Shown here in pieces: positions 1-10,537 of a DNA stretch of 64,000 bases. The notes under the pieces were generated by a model that ran no database searches, was not told the DNA's origin, and saw nothing but the letters and a program-made list of their open reading frames with translations. The position numbers and the translations under genes are program-made. Source of the DNA: Bradyrhizobium sp. ORS 285 (lineage in GTDB: Bacteria; Pseudomonadota; Alphaproteobacteria; Rhizobiales; Xanthobacteraceae); NCBI RefSeq assembly GCF_900176205.1, contig NZ_LT859959.1, forward strand, positions 3,245,001 to 3,309,000, written 5' to 3'. Each line of letters starts with the position of its first letter. The stretch's first letter is position 1.

Positions 1-2
1 AT

Positions 3-278
3 GAGTTTCAGAAGATCGAATGGCACCTGTGGTACGCGCCATCCGACGGCCTCGGCCTCTGGCAGGAGGTCGCGCCGCCGAAGCCGAAATTCATCATGAT
101 GTGGCCGGCCACCAAATACTCCGAACGCCAGATCGCGACGTCGACCCGCAAATTCTGGCTGAACAAGGCCGGCCGATGGAAGGTCGTCGCGGTGCCCAAG
201 CCAATTTCGCCGCAGGCCCAGGCCATCCCGACGACCGTGACCAACGAGTGCTACGGCGTCTTCTTCAACACTGAGTGA
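3..278 (+). CDS. C-terminal part of an unknown protein (5' end outside window)
   Basis: An open frame runs from the window edge to TGA at 276-278 (about 91 residues visible). The visible part is rich in Trp, Lys and Pro (for example EWHLWYAP, FIMMWPATKYSE and KFWLNKAGRWKVVAVP). No membrane segment or catalytic motif is visible and I do not recognise a family. An internal ATG pair at 93-98 could be mistaken for the start, but the frame stays open upstream with similar composition, so the gene most likely begins before the window. Confidence 0.6.
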   Translation, partial: EFQKIEWHLWYAPSDGLGLWQEVAPPKPKFIMMWPATKYSERQIATSTRKFWLNKAGRWKVVAVPKPISPQAQAIPTTVTNECYGVFFNTE

Positions 279-351
279 ACACTGGAGTGACGGGGCGGCC
301 TTGAGCGCCTGCGGCGCGTTCGGGAAACACTGCGTTTCCTGGCGGTGGATG

Positions 352-369
352 TTCATGCACTTGCATGAA
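352..369. promoter_or_regulatory. perfect 8-2-8 dyad upstream of the flavin reductase
   Basis: TTCATGCA-CT-TGCATGAA is a perfect inverted repeat with a 2-base spacer, centred about 60 bases before the ATG at 423. Its size and place fit an operator for a dimeric regulator; no regulator gene is adjacent. A small GGAAAC/GTTTCC hairpin lies just upstream (323-339). The binding protein is unknown. Confidence 0.4.
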
Positions 370-422
370 ACTGCGCGGGACGCTTAAGGTCCGCCAACGG
401 TTCAATGCAGAAGGATGCCTCC

Positions 423-980
423 ATGGCCACCCCATACTCCATCGTCGCCCTCGTCGGCAGTCTCCGCAAGGAGAGCTTCACGCTCAAGATTGCCAAGGCG
501 ATGGCCAAGCTGGCGCCGGCCAGCCTCAAGATCGAGGTGGTCACGCCGGAAGGCCTGTCGTTCTTCAACCAGGATGTCGAAGCCAATCCGCCGGCCGAGT
601 GGCTCGCGTTCCGCGACAAGCTCAAGGCCTCGAACGGCGTTCTGATCCTGACCCCGGAATACAACCGCTCGATTCCCGGCGTGCTGAAGAACGCGATCGA
701 CATCGCCTCGCGCCCCTATGGCCAGAGCTCGTTCCTCGGCAAGCCGGTCGGCCTGATCTCGAACTCGCCGGGCCCGCTGGGCGGCGTCGCTGCCGCGAAG
801 CATCTGCAGAACATCATGCCGGGCATTTCGGGTCCGGTCATGGGCCAGCCGGAGATCTATCTGAACGGCGTCGGCGACGCGTTCGACGACAAGGGTGAGC
901 TGGTCAAGGACTCGCTGACGACCGTGCTGCAGCAATATCTCGACGCGTTCGCGGCCTTCGTGGCCAAGCAGAACGGCTGA
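423..980 (+). CDS. NADPH-dependent FMN reductase family protein
   Basis: A 185-residue flavodoxin-fold protein of the NADPH-dependent FMN/quinone (chromate) reductase family, which transfers two electrons from NAD(P)H through bound FMN to quinones or other acceptors in the cytoplasm. The phosphate-binding motif GSLRKESF is at residues 12-19 and the family signature TPEYNRSIPGVLKNAID at about 77-93. An in-frame ATG at 405 would add six residues, but MATPYS at 423 starts directly before the first beta strand and fits the family better. It stands alone between unrelated genes; the dyad at 352-369 may control it. The physiological acceptor cannot be read from sequence. Confidence 0.85.
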   Translation: MATPYSIVALVGSLRKESFTLKIAKAMAKLAPASLKIEVVTPEGLSFFNQDVEANPPAEWLAFRDKLKASNGVLILTPEYNRSIPGVLKNAIDIASRPYGQSSFLGKPVGLISNSPGPLGGVAAAKHLQNIMPGISGPVMGQPEIYLNGVGDAFDDKGELVKDSLTTVLQQYLDAFAAFVAKQNG

Positions 981-1010
981 CGCTCGCGCGACCGCGTGGC
1001 GCGGTCGCTC

Positions 1011-1050
1011 AGGGCATAACGGGTATGCCCAGGGCATAACGGGTATAACG
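1011..1050. repeat. two-unit 20-bp tandem repeat
   Basis: AGGGCATAACGGGTATGCCC (1011-1030) is followed at once by a second unit whose first 16 bases are identical (1031-1046). A third fragment (ATAACGGGCAGGG) follows. It fills the gap between the flavin reductase and the aldolase gene. It may be a simple duplication or tandem regulatory sites. Confidence 0.6.
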
Positions 1051-1136
1051 GGCAGGGCGTTGACGCGCCTTGCCCGATCCGTTTTCAAGGCGTGGTCGGT
1101 GACCTGCGCAACGATGCGCGACCTCGAGGACACGCC

Positions 1137-1928
1137 ATGGCCCATTCCTTCACGCCCGCCAGTTCCTCAAAGCCGGGACCGAACCAGCCGAAATTCGACA
1201 GCGAAGCGGTCTGGCAAGCGCGGGTCGATCTCGCCGCCTGCTTCCGGATGGCGGCGCGGCACGGGCTGGAGGAGGGCATCTGCAACCATTTCTCGGCGCT
1301 GGTGCCCGGCTATGACGACCTCTTCATCGTCAATCCCTACGGCTACGCCTTCCGCGAGCTGACCGCCTCGAAGCTCCTGGTGTGCGATTTCGACGGCCAC
1401 GTCGTCTCCGGCGACGGCCAGCCCGAAGCGACCGCCTTCTACATCCACGCCCGCATCCACAAGGCGCTGCCGCGGGCCAAGGTCGCCTTCCACACCCACA
1501 TGCCCTATGCGACCGCGCTGTCGATGACCGAGGGGCCACCGCTGATCTTCGCCGGCCAGACCGCGCTGAAGTTCTACGGCCGCACCGCCGTCGACGAGAA
1601 CTATAACGGGCTGGCGCTCGACAACCGCGAGGGCGACCGCATCGCGGGGGCGATCGGCGATGCCGATATCGTCTTCATGAAGCATCATGGCGTGATGGTG
1701 CTGGCGCCGACCATCGCGGAGGCCTGGGACGATCTGTATTATCTGGAGCGCGCCTGCCAGGTGCAGTGCCTGGCGCTGTCGACCGGTCGCAAAGTGGTGC
1801 CGGTCGCGCCCGACATCGCCGAGGCGGCCTATCGCCAGATGCGCGATGGCGACGCAGAATCGGCGCGGCTGCATCTCGAGGCGGTCAAGCGGACGCTGGA
1901 CGCCGAGGAGCCGGCCTACCGCACCTGA
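1137..1928 (+). CDS. class II aldolase/adducin family protein
   Basis: A 263-residue cytoplasmic enzyme of the class II aldolase/adducin fold, which uses a divalent metal to cleave or epimerise sugar phosphates and related hydroxyacids. Metal-site residues are visible: HTH at 119-121 and a second His pair in MKHHGVMVL (183-184), with a possible acidic partner at E97 in QPEATAFYIH. Thus it looks catalytically intact rather than adducin-like. ATG 1137 (MAHSF) is chosen over an in-frame ATG at 1092 because the extra residues look like translated leader. There is no pathway context next to it (FMN reductase upstream, ftsB downstream), so the substrate is unknown. Confidence 0.85.
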   Translation: MAHSFTPASSSKPGPNQPKFDSEAVWQARVDLAACFRMAARHGLEEGICNHFSALVPGYDDLFIVNPYGYAFRELTASKLLVCDFDGHVVSGDGQPEATAFYIHARIHKALPRAKVAFHTHMPYATALSMTEGPPLIFAGQTALKFYGRTAVDENYNGLALDNREGDRIAGAIGDADIVFMKHHGVMVLAPTIAEAWDDLYYLERACQVQCLALSTGRKVVPVAPDIAEAAYRQMRDGDAESARLHLEAVKRTLDAEEPAYRT

Positions 1929-1989
1929 GCGCGGAGCGGGAGGCGCAGGGTTAGCGTTTCCTTAACCGGGGCGCAGCATTCTGCCGGCC

Positions 1990-2304
1990 ATGGTCTCCCG
2001 CGCACGCCTGAAATCCTTCCTCACCGGGCTCGCCCTCTACACGATGGCGGCGGCCATCATCGGCTATTTCGGCATCAACGCCTATACCGGCCGCTACGGC
2101 CTCAATGCCCGCCAGGAGCTCGACCAGGAGATCATCTCTCTCACCTCCGAGCTGATGCGGCTGAAGCAGGAGCGCGCCGAGGGTGAGAAGCGCGTGTCGC
2201 TGCTGCGCTCCGACCGGGTCGATCCCGACATGCTCGACGAGCGCGCGCGATTTCAGCTCGGCTATGCCAATCCGCACGACCTGATCCGGATCAACCGTCC
2301 GTAG
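1990..2304 (+). CDS. ftsB: FtsB/DivIC-type septum formation initiator
   Basis: A 104-residue bitopic membrane protein: short cytoplasmic start, one membrane segment (about residues 10-30) and a periplasmic coiled coil rich in Leu, Glu, Arg and Lys (about 42-75), the layout of FtsB/DivIC, which links FtsQ and FtsL in the divisome. Its place just before the pyruvate dehydrogenase genes is common in alphaproteobacteria; here a chemotaxis gene on the other strand separates them. It is followed by a hairpin that probably ends transcription. Confidence 0.8.
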   Translation: MVSRARLKSFLTGLALYTMAAAIIGYFGINAYTGRYGLNARQELDQEIISLTSELMRLKQERAEGEKRVSLLRSDRVDPDMLDERARFQLGYANPHDLIRINRP

Positions 2305-2335
2305 CGACCAGCCGTTTCAAGCGGCCTCGCCGAAC

Positions 2336-2359
2336 AGCCGGCCCGCTGCCGGGCCGGCT
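2336..2359. terminator. probable bidirectional terminator between ftsB and the MCP gene
   Basis: Perfect 9-bp stem AGCCGGCCC / GGGCCGGCT with a 6-base loop, placed between two convergent genes. The T tract is short (TTTC), so intrinsic termination is plausible but weak. Confidence 0.55.
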
Positions 2360-2375
2360 TTCGGAGATCCCTCAG

Positions 2376-4055
2376 CTAGGCGGCGCGGACCGACGCCAGG
2401 AAACGGCTGACCTCGAGCTTCAGCCGCTGGCTGTCCTGCGACAGGCACTGCACGGAATTGAGCACCTGCGATGAGGCCGATCCGGTCTCGCTCGCCTCGC
2501 GCTGCACCTGGGCGATGTTGGCCGAGACCTGGCGCGTGCCCTGCGCGGCCTGCTGGATGTTGCGCGAGATCTCCTGCGTCGCCGCGCCCTGTTCCTCGAC
2601 GGCCGCGGCAATGGTCGAGGCGATCTCGGACATGCGCCCGATGGTGTCGCCGATGTCCCGGATGGCCGTGACCGAATGCTGTGTCGCCGACTGGATCGCG
2701 CCGATCTGCTGGCTGATCTCGTCGGTCGCCTTGGCGGTCTGCTCGGCCAGCGCCTTGACCTCGGAGGCGACCACCGCAAAGCCGCGGCCGGCGTCACCGG
2801 CGCGCGCCGCCTCGATGGTCGCATTCAGCGCCAGCAGGTTGGTCTGGCCCGCGATCGTGTTGATCAATTCGACGACGTCGCCGATGCGGGCGGCGGCCTG
2901 CGACAATTCGCCGACGCGCTCGTTGGTCCGCCGCGCCTGCGCCACGGCCTCGTTCGCGATCGCCGCCGATTGCTGCACTTGCCGGCTGATCTCATTGACG
3001 GAGGACGACATCTCCTCGGTCGAGGCGGCCACCGACTGCACGTTGTTGGAGGCGTCGCCGGAGGCGTTGGCAACCACGGTCGCCAGCCCCTGGGACCTGT
3101 CCGCGGTCGAGGTGAGGGACTTGGCGGAGGTCTCGAGCGCGGCTGCCGCCGAGGAGACGGTGTCGATGATGCTGCCGACCGAGCTTTCGAACTCGTTGGC
3201 GAGGCGTTCGGTGTCGGCCTTGCGCTGAGCAGCGAGCCGGCCTTCCTGCTCCTTCTGCTCGGCTTCGAGCCGCTGGCGCGCCTCGGCATTGACCTTGAAC
3301 ACCTCGACCGCCCGCGCCATCTCGCCGAGCTCGTCGCGCCGCTCGGCACCAGCGACGTCCACGGCAAGGTTGCCGGTCGCGAGTTCGGTCATCACTCGGG
3401 TGATGGCCTGCAGCGGCCGCACCAGTGCGCGCGCAATGGTGAGAGCGGTCACGCACAGCAGTGCGATCAGTCCTGCAGCCCAGACCAGCGCGGTCTTCAC
3501 GGACGCGTAAAACATCTCGTCGAGATCGTCGACATAGACGCCTGTGCCCACGATCCAATTCCAGGGATCGGCCTTCAACGTATAGCCGAGCTTGGCGACC
3601 GGGACGGTGCTGCCGGCGCGGGCGAACATGTAGTCGGTGAAGCCGCCACCGTCGCGCAGACCCGAGGCGACCAGCTCGCGCACGAAGAACAGGCCATTGG
3701 CGTCCTTCTCGTTGCTGAGGTTCTTTCCTTCCCAATCCGGGCGGGGACCGAGAACGATATTCTCTCCATCCGGCTTGTAGACGAAGATGTAGTCGTTCTT
3801 GCCATAGCGGATGTTGCGCAGCGTCGTTTTCGCGCGGGTCTGCGCCTCGGCTTCGGTCAGCGTTCCCTTTTGAACCTCGGCGGCCAGCGCCTTCACGATC
3901 GACACGGCCGATTGCACCTGGCCGACGATGGCCGTCTTGCGTTCGTCCAGAAGAGCCGAGCGGGCGCTCAGCAGTTGACTGGCGATGGCCGCGATGCAGA
4001 TGGCAATCGAAACGGCGACGAGGATGCCGAAGCGGCGAGGGATGGTCAGCACCAT
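2376..4055 (-). CDS. methyl-accepting chemotaxis protein with Cache-type sensor
   Basis: A 559-residue transmembrane chemoreceptor that passes ligand signals to CheA/CheW. Order: short N terminus, first membrane helix (about 8-28), periplasmic single-Cache domain (about 35-185; motifs YIFVYKPDG and [13 protein letters not shown]), second membrane helix (about 190-212), HAMP linker, and the long methyl-accepting coiled coil whose signalling tip has [18 protein letters not shown]. Start 4055 (MVLTIPRR) follows a GGAAG at good spacing; an in-frame ATG at 4085 lacks one. No che genes are nearby, so it is an orphan receptor. It sits between ftsB and pdhA, a pair that is often adjacent in related genomes. 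The Cache fold of this type often binds small organic acids, but the ligand is not known here. Confidence 0.93.
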   Translation of the reverse strand: MVLTIPRRFGILVAVSIAICIAAIASQLLSARSALLDERKTAIVGQVQSAVSIVKALAAEVQKGTLTEAEAQTRAKTTLRNIRYGKNDYIFVYKPDGENIVLGPRPDWEGKNLSNEKDANGLFFVRELVASGLRDGGGFTDYMFARAGSTVPVAKLGYTLKADPWNWIVGTGVYVDDLDEMFYASVKTALVWAAGLIALLCVTALTIARALVRPLQAITRVMTELATGNLAVDVAGAERRDELGEMARAVEVFKVNAEARQRLEAEQKEQEGRLAAQRKADTERLANEFESSVGSIIDTVSSAAAALETSAKSLTSTADRSQGLATVVANASGDASNNVQSVAASTEEMSSSVNEISRQVQQSAAIANEAVAQARRTNERVGELSQAAARIGDVVELINTIAGQTNLLALNATIEAARAGDAGRGFAVVASEVKALAEQTAKATDEISQQIGAIQSATQHSVTAIRDIGDTIGRMSEIASTIAAAVEEQGAATQEISRNIQQAAQGTRQVSANIAQVQREASETGSASSQVLNSVQCLSQDSQRLKLEVSRFLASVRAA

Positions 4056-4505
4056 GTTGCACTTCCGAAAAGTCCGCAGCGCCATTGCTGCGTGGCAATA
4101 CAGTGCGAGCCGTTGGTTTACGCCGGCTGAAATTGTCTCCGTAGGACTACGAAGGCGGCGAGCGATAACTCCGCCCGAAGCGGCCCTCGTCTGCGCCCCC
4201 CGGTGCGGCCTTTGCTCTGCCGCTTTCGGAGGCAGGTCCCACGCTTTCGGGCGGAGCTCGACCCTCCACCCGTGCAGCGTGGAATACAGCGATGGGGCGA
4301 GACCTCCGGGCCAGCCGAGCGCATCAAGATGACCGAGCCATCGCGCGCAACCAATCTTCGTTTCAAAAATCCGCCTGTTCGATTTCTAAAATTTCGCCTT
4401 CGTTGCACTGCGGCAAAAGCAAAGTGAATGGTGGTTCACGCGGTCCTTTTACGTGCCATGGAGTTGAGCTAGAGAAAGCTACTTTTTCTCTCATCCGGAA
4501 TTGCC
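4056..4505. other. 450-bp divergent intergenic region (MCP / pdhA)
   Basis: No gene is supported here. It must hold the promoters of the MCP gene (minus) and the pdh operon (plus). Just before pdhA there is an inverted repeat AGAGAAA / TTTCTCT (4471-4477 and 4485-4491) lying 15-35 bases before the ATG, which could form a hairpin in the leader or be a protein site. The sequence around 4370-4430 is richer in A and T than the genes. No clear -35/-10 pair stands out. Confidence 0.45.
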
Positions 4506-5528
4506 ATGGCCGCACCGAAGAAAACCGCCGCAAAGGAACAAGGGCAGGACAGAGACAACGGCCCGCCGCCGGAATTCACCAGGGAGCAAGAGCTGGCTGC
4601 GCTGCGCGACATGCTGCTGATCCGCCGCTTTGAGGAGAAGGCGGGTCAGCTTTATGGCATGGGTGCGATCGGCGGATTCTGCCATCTCTACATCGGCCAG
4701 GAGGCCGTGGTGGTCGGCATGCAGATGGCGCTGAAGCAGGGCGACCAGGTCATCACCGGTTATCGCGATCATGGCCACATGCTGGCGACCGGCATGGATG
4801 CCAAGGGCGTCATGGCCGAGCTCACGGGGCGCCGCGGCGGCTACTCCAAGGGCAAGGGCGGCTCCATGCACATGTTCAGCATGGAGAAGAACTTCTTCGG
4901 CGGCCACGGCATCGTCGGCGCCCAGGTCTCGCTCGGCACGGGGCTGGCGCTCGCCAACCGCTACCGCGGCAACGATTCGGTCAGCGTCGCCTATTTCGGC
5001 GACGGCGCGGCCAACCAGGGCCAGGTCTATGAGAGCTTCAACATGGCGGAGCTCTGGAAGCTGCCGGTGATCTACGTCATCGAGAACAACCGCTATGCGA
5101 TGGGCACGGCCGTGTCGCGCGCCTCGGCGCAGACCGACTTCTCCAAGCGCGGCATCTCCTTCAACATCCCGGGCGAGCAGGTCGACGGTATGGACGTCCG
5201 CGCCGTGAAGGCCGCCGGCGAGAAGGCTGTCGCCTGGTGCCGCGAGGGCAAGGGGCCCTACATCCTGGAAATGCAGACCTATCGCTATCGCGGCCACTCG
5301 ATGTCCGACCCGGCCAAGTACCGCACGCGCGAGGAGGTCGAGAAGGTCCGTCACGACCAGGATCCGATCGAGCAGGTGCGCAACCGCCTGCTGGCGGCCA
5401 AGGTCAGCGAGCAGGATCTCAAGGCGATCGATGCCGACGTGCGCAAGATCGTCAACGAGGCCGCCGATTTCGCGCAGGCCGATCCCGAGCCGGATGCCGC
5501 CGAGCTCTACACCGACGTCTATCGCTAA
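4506..5528 (+). CDS. pdhA: pyruvate dehydrogenase E1 component, alpha subunit
   Basis: A 340-residue alpha chain of the alpha2-beta2 E1 that decarboxylates pyruvate with thiamine diphosphate and passes the acetyl group to lipoyl-E2. The ThDP signature runs from GDGAANQGQ to VIENN (about residues 167-196), and the phosphorylation-loop region of the family, YRYRGHSMSDPAKYRTREE, is present. The N terminus is Lys/Ala/Gln-rich and probably disordered. First gene of the operon pdhA-pdhB-DUF5076-pdhC, with gaps of 2-33 bases between genes, and lpd about 160 bases further on. Length matches alphaproteobacterial PdhA. Confidence 0.97.
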   Translation: MAAPKKTAAKEQGQDRDNGPPPEFTREQELAALRDMLLIRRFEEKAGQLYGMGAIGGFCHLYIGQEAVVVGMQMALKQGDQVITGYRDHGHMLATGMDAKGVMAELTGRRGGYSKGKGGSMHMFSMEKNFFGGHGIVGAQVSLGTGLALANRYRGNDSVSVAYFGDGAANQGQVYESFNMAELWKLPVIYVIENNRYAMGTAVSRASAQTDFSKRGISFNIPGEQVDGMDVRAVKAAGEKAVAWCREGKGPYILEMQTYRYRGHSMSDPAKYRTREEVEKVRHDQDPIEQVRNRLLAAKVSEQDLKAIDADVRKIVNEAADFAQADPEPDAAELYTDVYR

Positions 5529-5561
5529 TCGCGCGCGCAAGCTGATTTCTCTGGAGCTGAT

Positions 5562-6959
<1,398 letters not shown>

Positions 6960-6971
6960 GGGACATCCCAG

Positions 6972-7277
6972 ATGGCCGGACCCAAGGAGCAGCCGCTGCC
7001 GCCCGACGTCGTCGGCCGCGAGGACGCAACCGAAGTGTTGCGCGCCTTCGTGCTCGATGGCGGGCTCTCGATCGCCTTCCAGCGCGCGTTCGAGGAGCCC
7101 GACGTGTGGGGGCTGCTCCTGGTCGACGTGGCCCGACATGCTGCGCGCGCCTATGCGCGCGAGAGCGATTATTCCGAAGACGAGGCGCTGCAGCGCATCG
7201 TCGAGATGTTCGAAGCCGAGCTGGCTCGGCCGACTGACACGGGCACCACCAGCCCCAGGTCGAAACAAGGTCACTGA
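6972..7277 (+). CDS. small DUF5076-type protein inside the pdh operon
   Basis: A 101-residue soluble protein located between pdhB (12-base gap) and pdhC (2-base gap), so it must be co-transcribed and probably co-translated with the complex. The sequence has no signal peptide, membrane segment or catalytic motif; it contains helical stretches such as [19 protein letters not shown] and [15 protein letters not shown]. From memory it matches DUF5076, a family commonly found in this place in Bradyrhizobium pdh operons; its role is unknown. A structural or regulatory role for the PDH complex is only inferred from position. Confidence 0.75.
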   Translation: MAGPKEQPLPPDVVGREDATEVLRAFVLDGGLSIAFQRAFEEPDVWGLLLVDVARHAARAYARESDYSEDEALQRIVEMFEAELARPTDTGTTSPRSKQGH

Positions 7278-7279
7278 TC

Positions 7280-8638
7280 ATGCCGATCAACATTCTGATG
7301 CCCGCGCTGTCGCCGACGATGGAGAAGGGCAACCTCGCTCGTTGGCTCAAGAAGGAAGGCGACCAGGTCAAGTCGGGCGAGGTCATCGCCGAGATCGAGA
7401 CCGACAAGGCCACGATGGAAGTCGAGGCGGTCGACGAAGGCACGCTCGCCAAGATCCTGGTGCCCGAGGGCACGCAGGACGTCCCGGTCAACGACGTGAT
7501 CGCGGTGCTCGCCGGTGAGGGCGAGGACGTGAAGGCCGCGGGCGGCGCGCCGGCGGCCGCTGCGCCGGCGGCCGAAGCCAAGCCGACGGCGTCTGCGGCC
7601 CCCGCCGCTGCGCCAGCACCTGCTGCCGCGCCCGCGCCGAAGCCGGCTGCGGCTCCCGCGCCAGCCGCTCCTGCGGCTGCTGCCCCCCAGGTCAATGGTC
7701 ACGAGCGCATCTTCTCGTCACCGCTGGCGCGGCGCCTTGCCAAGGATGCCGGCATCGATCTCGGCCGCATTACGGGCACCGGCCCGCATGGCCGCGTCGT
7801 CGCGCGCGACGTCGAGGAGGCCAAGTCTGGCAAGGGCCTGAAGGCCGCGCCGACGGCTGCTCCCGCTGCCGGGGGCGCGCCGGCCGTGGCGCCATCGATG
7901 TCGGACAAGCAGATCCTGGCGCTGTTCGAGCCGGGCTCCTACGAGGTCATCCCGCATGACGGCATGCGCCGTACCATCGCGCAGCGCCTCACCGCGGCGA
8001 CGCAGACCGTTCCGCATTTCTATCTCACGATCGACTGCGACATCGGCAAGCTCTTGGCTGCGCGTGAGGAGATCAATGCGGCTGCGCCGAAGGACAAGGA
8101 GAAGAAGCCGCTCTACAAGCTCTCGGTGAACGACTTCGTCATCAAGGCGATGGCGGTGGCGCTGCAGAAGATCCCGAACTGCAACGTCAGCTGGACCGAA
8201 GGCGGCATGGTCAAGCACAAGCATTCCGACGTCGGCGTTGCCGTGGCGATGCCGGGCGGCCTGATCACCCCGATCATCCGCAAAGCCGAGACCAAGACGC
8301 TGTCGGCGATCTCGAACGAGATGAAGGACTTTGCCGCGCGCGCCCGCTCGCGCAAGCTGAAGCCGGAGGAATATCAGGGCGGCACCACCGCCGTGTCGAA
8401 CCTCGGCATGTACGGCATCACGCACTTCACCGCGGTGATCAACCCGCCACATGCGACAATCCTTGCGGTCGGCACATCAGAGGAGCGACCCGTCGTGCGC
8501 AACGGCAAGATCGAGATCGCCAGCATGATGAGCGTGACCCTGTCGTGTGACCACCGCGCCATCGACGGCGCGCTCGGCGCCGAGCTGATCGGCGCCTTCA
8601 AGCAGCTGATCGAGAACCCCGTGATGATGATGGTGTGA
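7280..8638 (+). CDS. pdhC: pyruvate dehydrogenase E2, dihydrolipoamide acetyltransferase
   Basis: A 452-residue E2 core protein. It has one lipoyl domain (1-80, K43), a long Ala/Pro linker (about 88-137), a peripheral-subunit-binding domain ([29 protein letters not shown]), a second Ala/Pro linker, and the acetyltransferase domain ending with the catalytic motif [15 protein letters not shown]. It forms the cubic or icosahedral core to which E1 and E3 bind. The start is 2 bases after the stop of the DUF5076 gene. Confidence 0.97.
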   Translation: MPINILMPALSPTMEKGNLARWLKKEGDQVKSGEVIAEIETDKATMEVEAVDEGTLAKILVPEGTQDVPVNDVIAVLAGEGEDVKAAGGAPAAAAPAAEAKPTASAAPAAAPAPAAAPAPKPAAAPAPAAPAAAAPQVNGHERIFSSPLARRLAKDAGIDLGRITGTGPHGRVVARDVEEAKSGKGLKAAPTAAPAAGGAPAVAPSMSDKQILALFEPGSYEVIPHDGMRRTIAQRLTAATQTVPHFYLTIDCDIGKLLAAREEINAAAPKDKEKKPLYKLSVNDFVIKAMAVALQKIPNCNVSWTEGGMVKHKHSDVGVAVAMPGGLITPIIRKAETKTLSAISNEMKDFAARARSRKLKPEEYQGGTTAVSNLGMYGITHFTAVINPPHATILAVGTSEERPVVRNGKIEIASMMSVTLSCDHRAIDGALGAELIGAFKQLIENPVMMMV

Positions 8639-8676
8639 GCCGCAAGGCTCATGCCCGTCATACCAATAGAACACTT

Positions 8677-8766
8677 GTAGGGTGGGCAAAGCGCAGCGTG
8701 CCCACCGACCACATCGCAAGCTCGTGAGACGGTGGGCACGGCGCTCCGCGCCTTTGCCCACCCTAC
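8677..8766. repeat. palindromic repeat, GTAGGGTGGGCAAAG family, copy 1
   Basis: Starts GTAGGGTGGGCAAAG and ends with the complement CTTTGCCCACCCTAC in substance (8751-8766), with inner GTGCCCACC and GGTGGGCAC arms, so the whole can fold into a long hairpin. Further copies: 37413-37531, 37808-37853 (partial) and 39124-39270. It fills the pdhC-lpd gap. Confidence 0.85.
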
Positions 8767-8798
8767 GAGATGACAACTAAGTTGAGATCGGAGCCGTC

Positions 8799-10220
8799 AT
8801 GGCCGACACATCCTTCGACGTCATCATCATCGGCTCCGGCCCGGGCGGCTACGTCACCGCGATCCGCGCCGCCCAGCTCGGCTTCAAGACCGCGATCATC
8901 GAGAAGACGCATCTCGGCGGCATCTGCTTGAACTGGGGCTGCATCCCGACCAAGGCGCTCTTACGCTCGGCCGAGATCTATCACTACATGCAGCATGCCA
9001 AGGATTATGGCCTGTCGGCGGAGAAGATCTCCTACGATCCGAAGGCGGTGGTGCAGCGCTCGCGCGGCGTCTCCAAGCGACTTGCCGACGGCGTCGGCTT
9101 CCTGATGAAGAAGAACAAGGTGCAGGTGATCTGGGGCCGCGCCAACATCGACGCGCCCGGCAAGATCACCGTGACGAAGTCCGACGTCGAGGCGCCGAAG
9201 GGCGCGCTGGGCGAGGGCACCTACCAGGCCAAGCACATCATCGTCGCCACCGGCGCGCGGCCGCGCGTGCTGCCGGGGATCGAGCCGGACAAGAAGCTGG
9301 TCTGGACCTATTTCGAGGCGATGGTGCCGGACAAGATGCCGAAGTCGCTGCTCGTGGTCGGCTCCGGCGCGATCGGCATCGAGTTCGCCTCGTTCTTCCG
9401 CACCATGGGCTCCGAGGTCACGGTGGTCGAGGTGCTGCCGCAGATCCTCCCCGTCGAGGACGCCGAGATCGCCGGCATCGCCCGCAAGCAGCTGGAGAAG
9501 CAGGGCTTGAAGATCATGACCGGCGCCAAGGTCACCAAGCTCGACAAGAAGAGCGACAGCGTGGTGGCGACGATCGACGACGGCAAGGGCAAGATCGAGA
9601 CGACCGAGTTCGACCGCGTGATCTCGGCGGTCGGCGTCGTCGGTAACATCGAGAATCTCGGCCTGGAAAAGCTCGGCGTGAAGACCGACCGCGGCTGCAT
9701 CGTGATCGACGGCTACGGCAAGACCAACGTGCCCGGCCTCTACGCGATCGGCGACGTCGCAGGTCCCCCGATGCTGGCGCACAAGGCCGAGCATGAGGGC
9801 GTGGTCTGCATCGAGGCGATCAAGGGCCTGCATCCGCATCCGATGGACAAGAGCCTCATTCCGGGCTGCACCTATTGCCACCCACAGGTCGCCTCCGTCG
9901 GCCTCACAGAAGCCAAGGCGAAAGAGCAGGGCCGCGACATCCGTGTCGGCCGCTTTCCCTTCGTCGGCAACGGCAAGGCGATCGCGCTCGGCGAGGACCA
10001 GGGCCTCGTCAAAGTGATCTTCGACAAGAAGACCGGACAGCTGATCGGCGCGCACATGGTCGGCGCCGAGGTCACCGAGCTGATCCAGGGCTATGTCGTC
10101 GCGATGAACCTCGAGACGACCGAGGAAGAGCTGATGCACACCATCTTCCCGCATCCGACCCTGTCGGAGATGATGAAGGAAGCCGTGCTCGACGCCTATG
10201 GTCGTGTGTTGAACATGTAG
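8799..10220 (+). CDS. lpd: dihydrolipoamide dehydrogenase (E3)
   Basis: A 473-residue FAD/NAD-binding disulfide oxidoreductase that reoxidises dihydrolipoyl groups of PDH (and possibly other 2-oxoacid complexes) with NAD+. The FAD motif GSGPGG is at residues 12-17; the redox-active cysteines C43 and C48 are in [16 protein letters not shown]; the NAD-binding motif [13 protein letters not shown] is near residue 187; the C-terminal catalytic His is in [10 protein letters not shown]. It ends the pdh gene group after a repeat-filled gap, so a separate promoter is possible. Confidence 0.96.
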   Translation: MADTSFDVIIIGSGPGGYVTAIRAAQLGFKTAIIEKTHLGGICLNWGCIPTKALLRSAEIYHYMQHAKDYGLSAEKISYDPKAVVQRSRGVSKRLADGVGFLMKKNKVQVIWGRANIDAPGKITVTKSDVEAPKGALGEGTYQAKHIIVATGARPRVLPGIEPDKKLVWTYFEAMVPDKMPKSLLVVGSGAIGIEFASFFRTMGSEVTVVEVLPQILPVEDAEIAGIARKQLEKQGLKIMTGAKVTKLDKKSDSVVATIDDGKGKIETTEFDRVISAVGVVGNIENLGLEKLGVKTDRGCIVIDGYGKTNVPGLYAIGDVAGPPMLAHKAEHEGVVCIEAIKGLHPHPMDKSLIPGCTYCHPQVASVGLTEAKAKEQGRDIRVGRFPFVGNGKAIALGEDQGLVKVIFDKKTGQLIGAHMVGAEVTELIQGYVVAMNLETTEEELMHTIFPHPTLSEMMKEAVLDAYGRVLNM

Positions 10221-10234
10221 TCCCGCTCACCGCT

Positions 10235-10325
10235 CGTCATGCGCGGGCTTGACCCGCGCATCCATCGCGCTTCGGGAAGACTCTTGCGAAGGGGATGGAT
10301 TGCCGGGTCAAGCCCGGCAATGACG
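10235..10325. repeat. palindromic repeat, CGTCATGCGCGGGCTTGACC family, copy 1
   Basis: About 91 bp. Left half CGTCATGCGCGGGCTTGACC...GCGCATCCATC, right half GGATGGATTGCCGGGTCAAG...GGCAATGACG: two short inner hairpins (CGCGGGCTTGACCCGCG; CCGGGTCAAGCCCGG) inside a larger imperfect palindrome. A second copy lies 86 bp further on. Confidence 0.85.
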
Positions 10326-10411
10326 GATGCGGCCAGAGGGGCTCAAACAGGAAGTGCTACGAATGAACTCCAGCAAGCTGCACGATAGAAACATTCGGCC
10401 CTAGATCCGCT

Positions 10412-10501
10412 CGTCATGCGCGGGCTTGACCCGCGCATCCATCCCGCTTCGGGAAGCTTTTGCGAAGAGGATGGATCGCCGGGTCAAGCCCGGCAATGAC
10501 G
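10412..10501. repeat. palindromic repeat, same family, copy 2
   Basis: Direct copy of the element at 10235-10325 with a few changes (for example TCCATCCCGC for TCCATCGCGC). Together the two copies fill most of the 317-bp gap between lpd and the threonine-synthase-like gene. The right half of this copy is readable in frame with that gene, which creates a false N-terminal extension beginning at 10460. Confidence 0.85.
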
Positions 10502-10537
10502 GGTGTAACCAGAAGGGCTCAGCCAGAAAGTCCCGCC

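Noticed and set aside
402..1145. 247-codon minus-strand frame opposite the FMN reductase
   Set aside because: Antisense shadow; no ribosome site and no family resemblance.
2676..4130. 484-codon plus-strand frame opposite the chemoreceptor gene
   Set aside because: Shadow of the MCP gene; composition (Gly, Arg, Leu, His) and lack of domains are typical of antisense reading.
10460..10537. N-terminal extension of the threonine-synthase-like protein
   Set aside because: Codes for repeat-derived residues; the second palindromic repeat overlaps it, and GTG 10538 gives a natural start.
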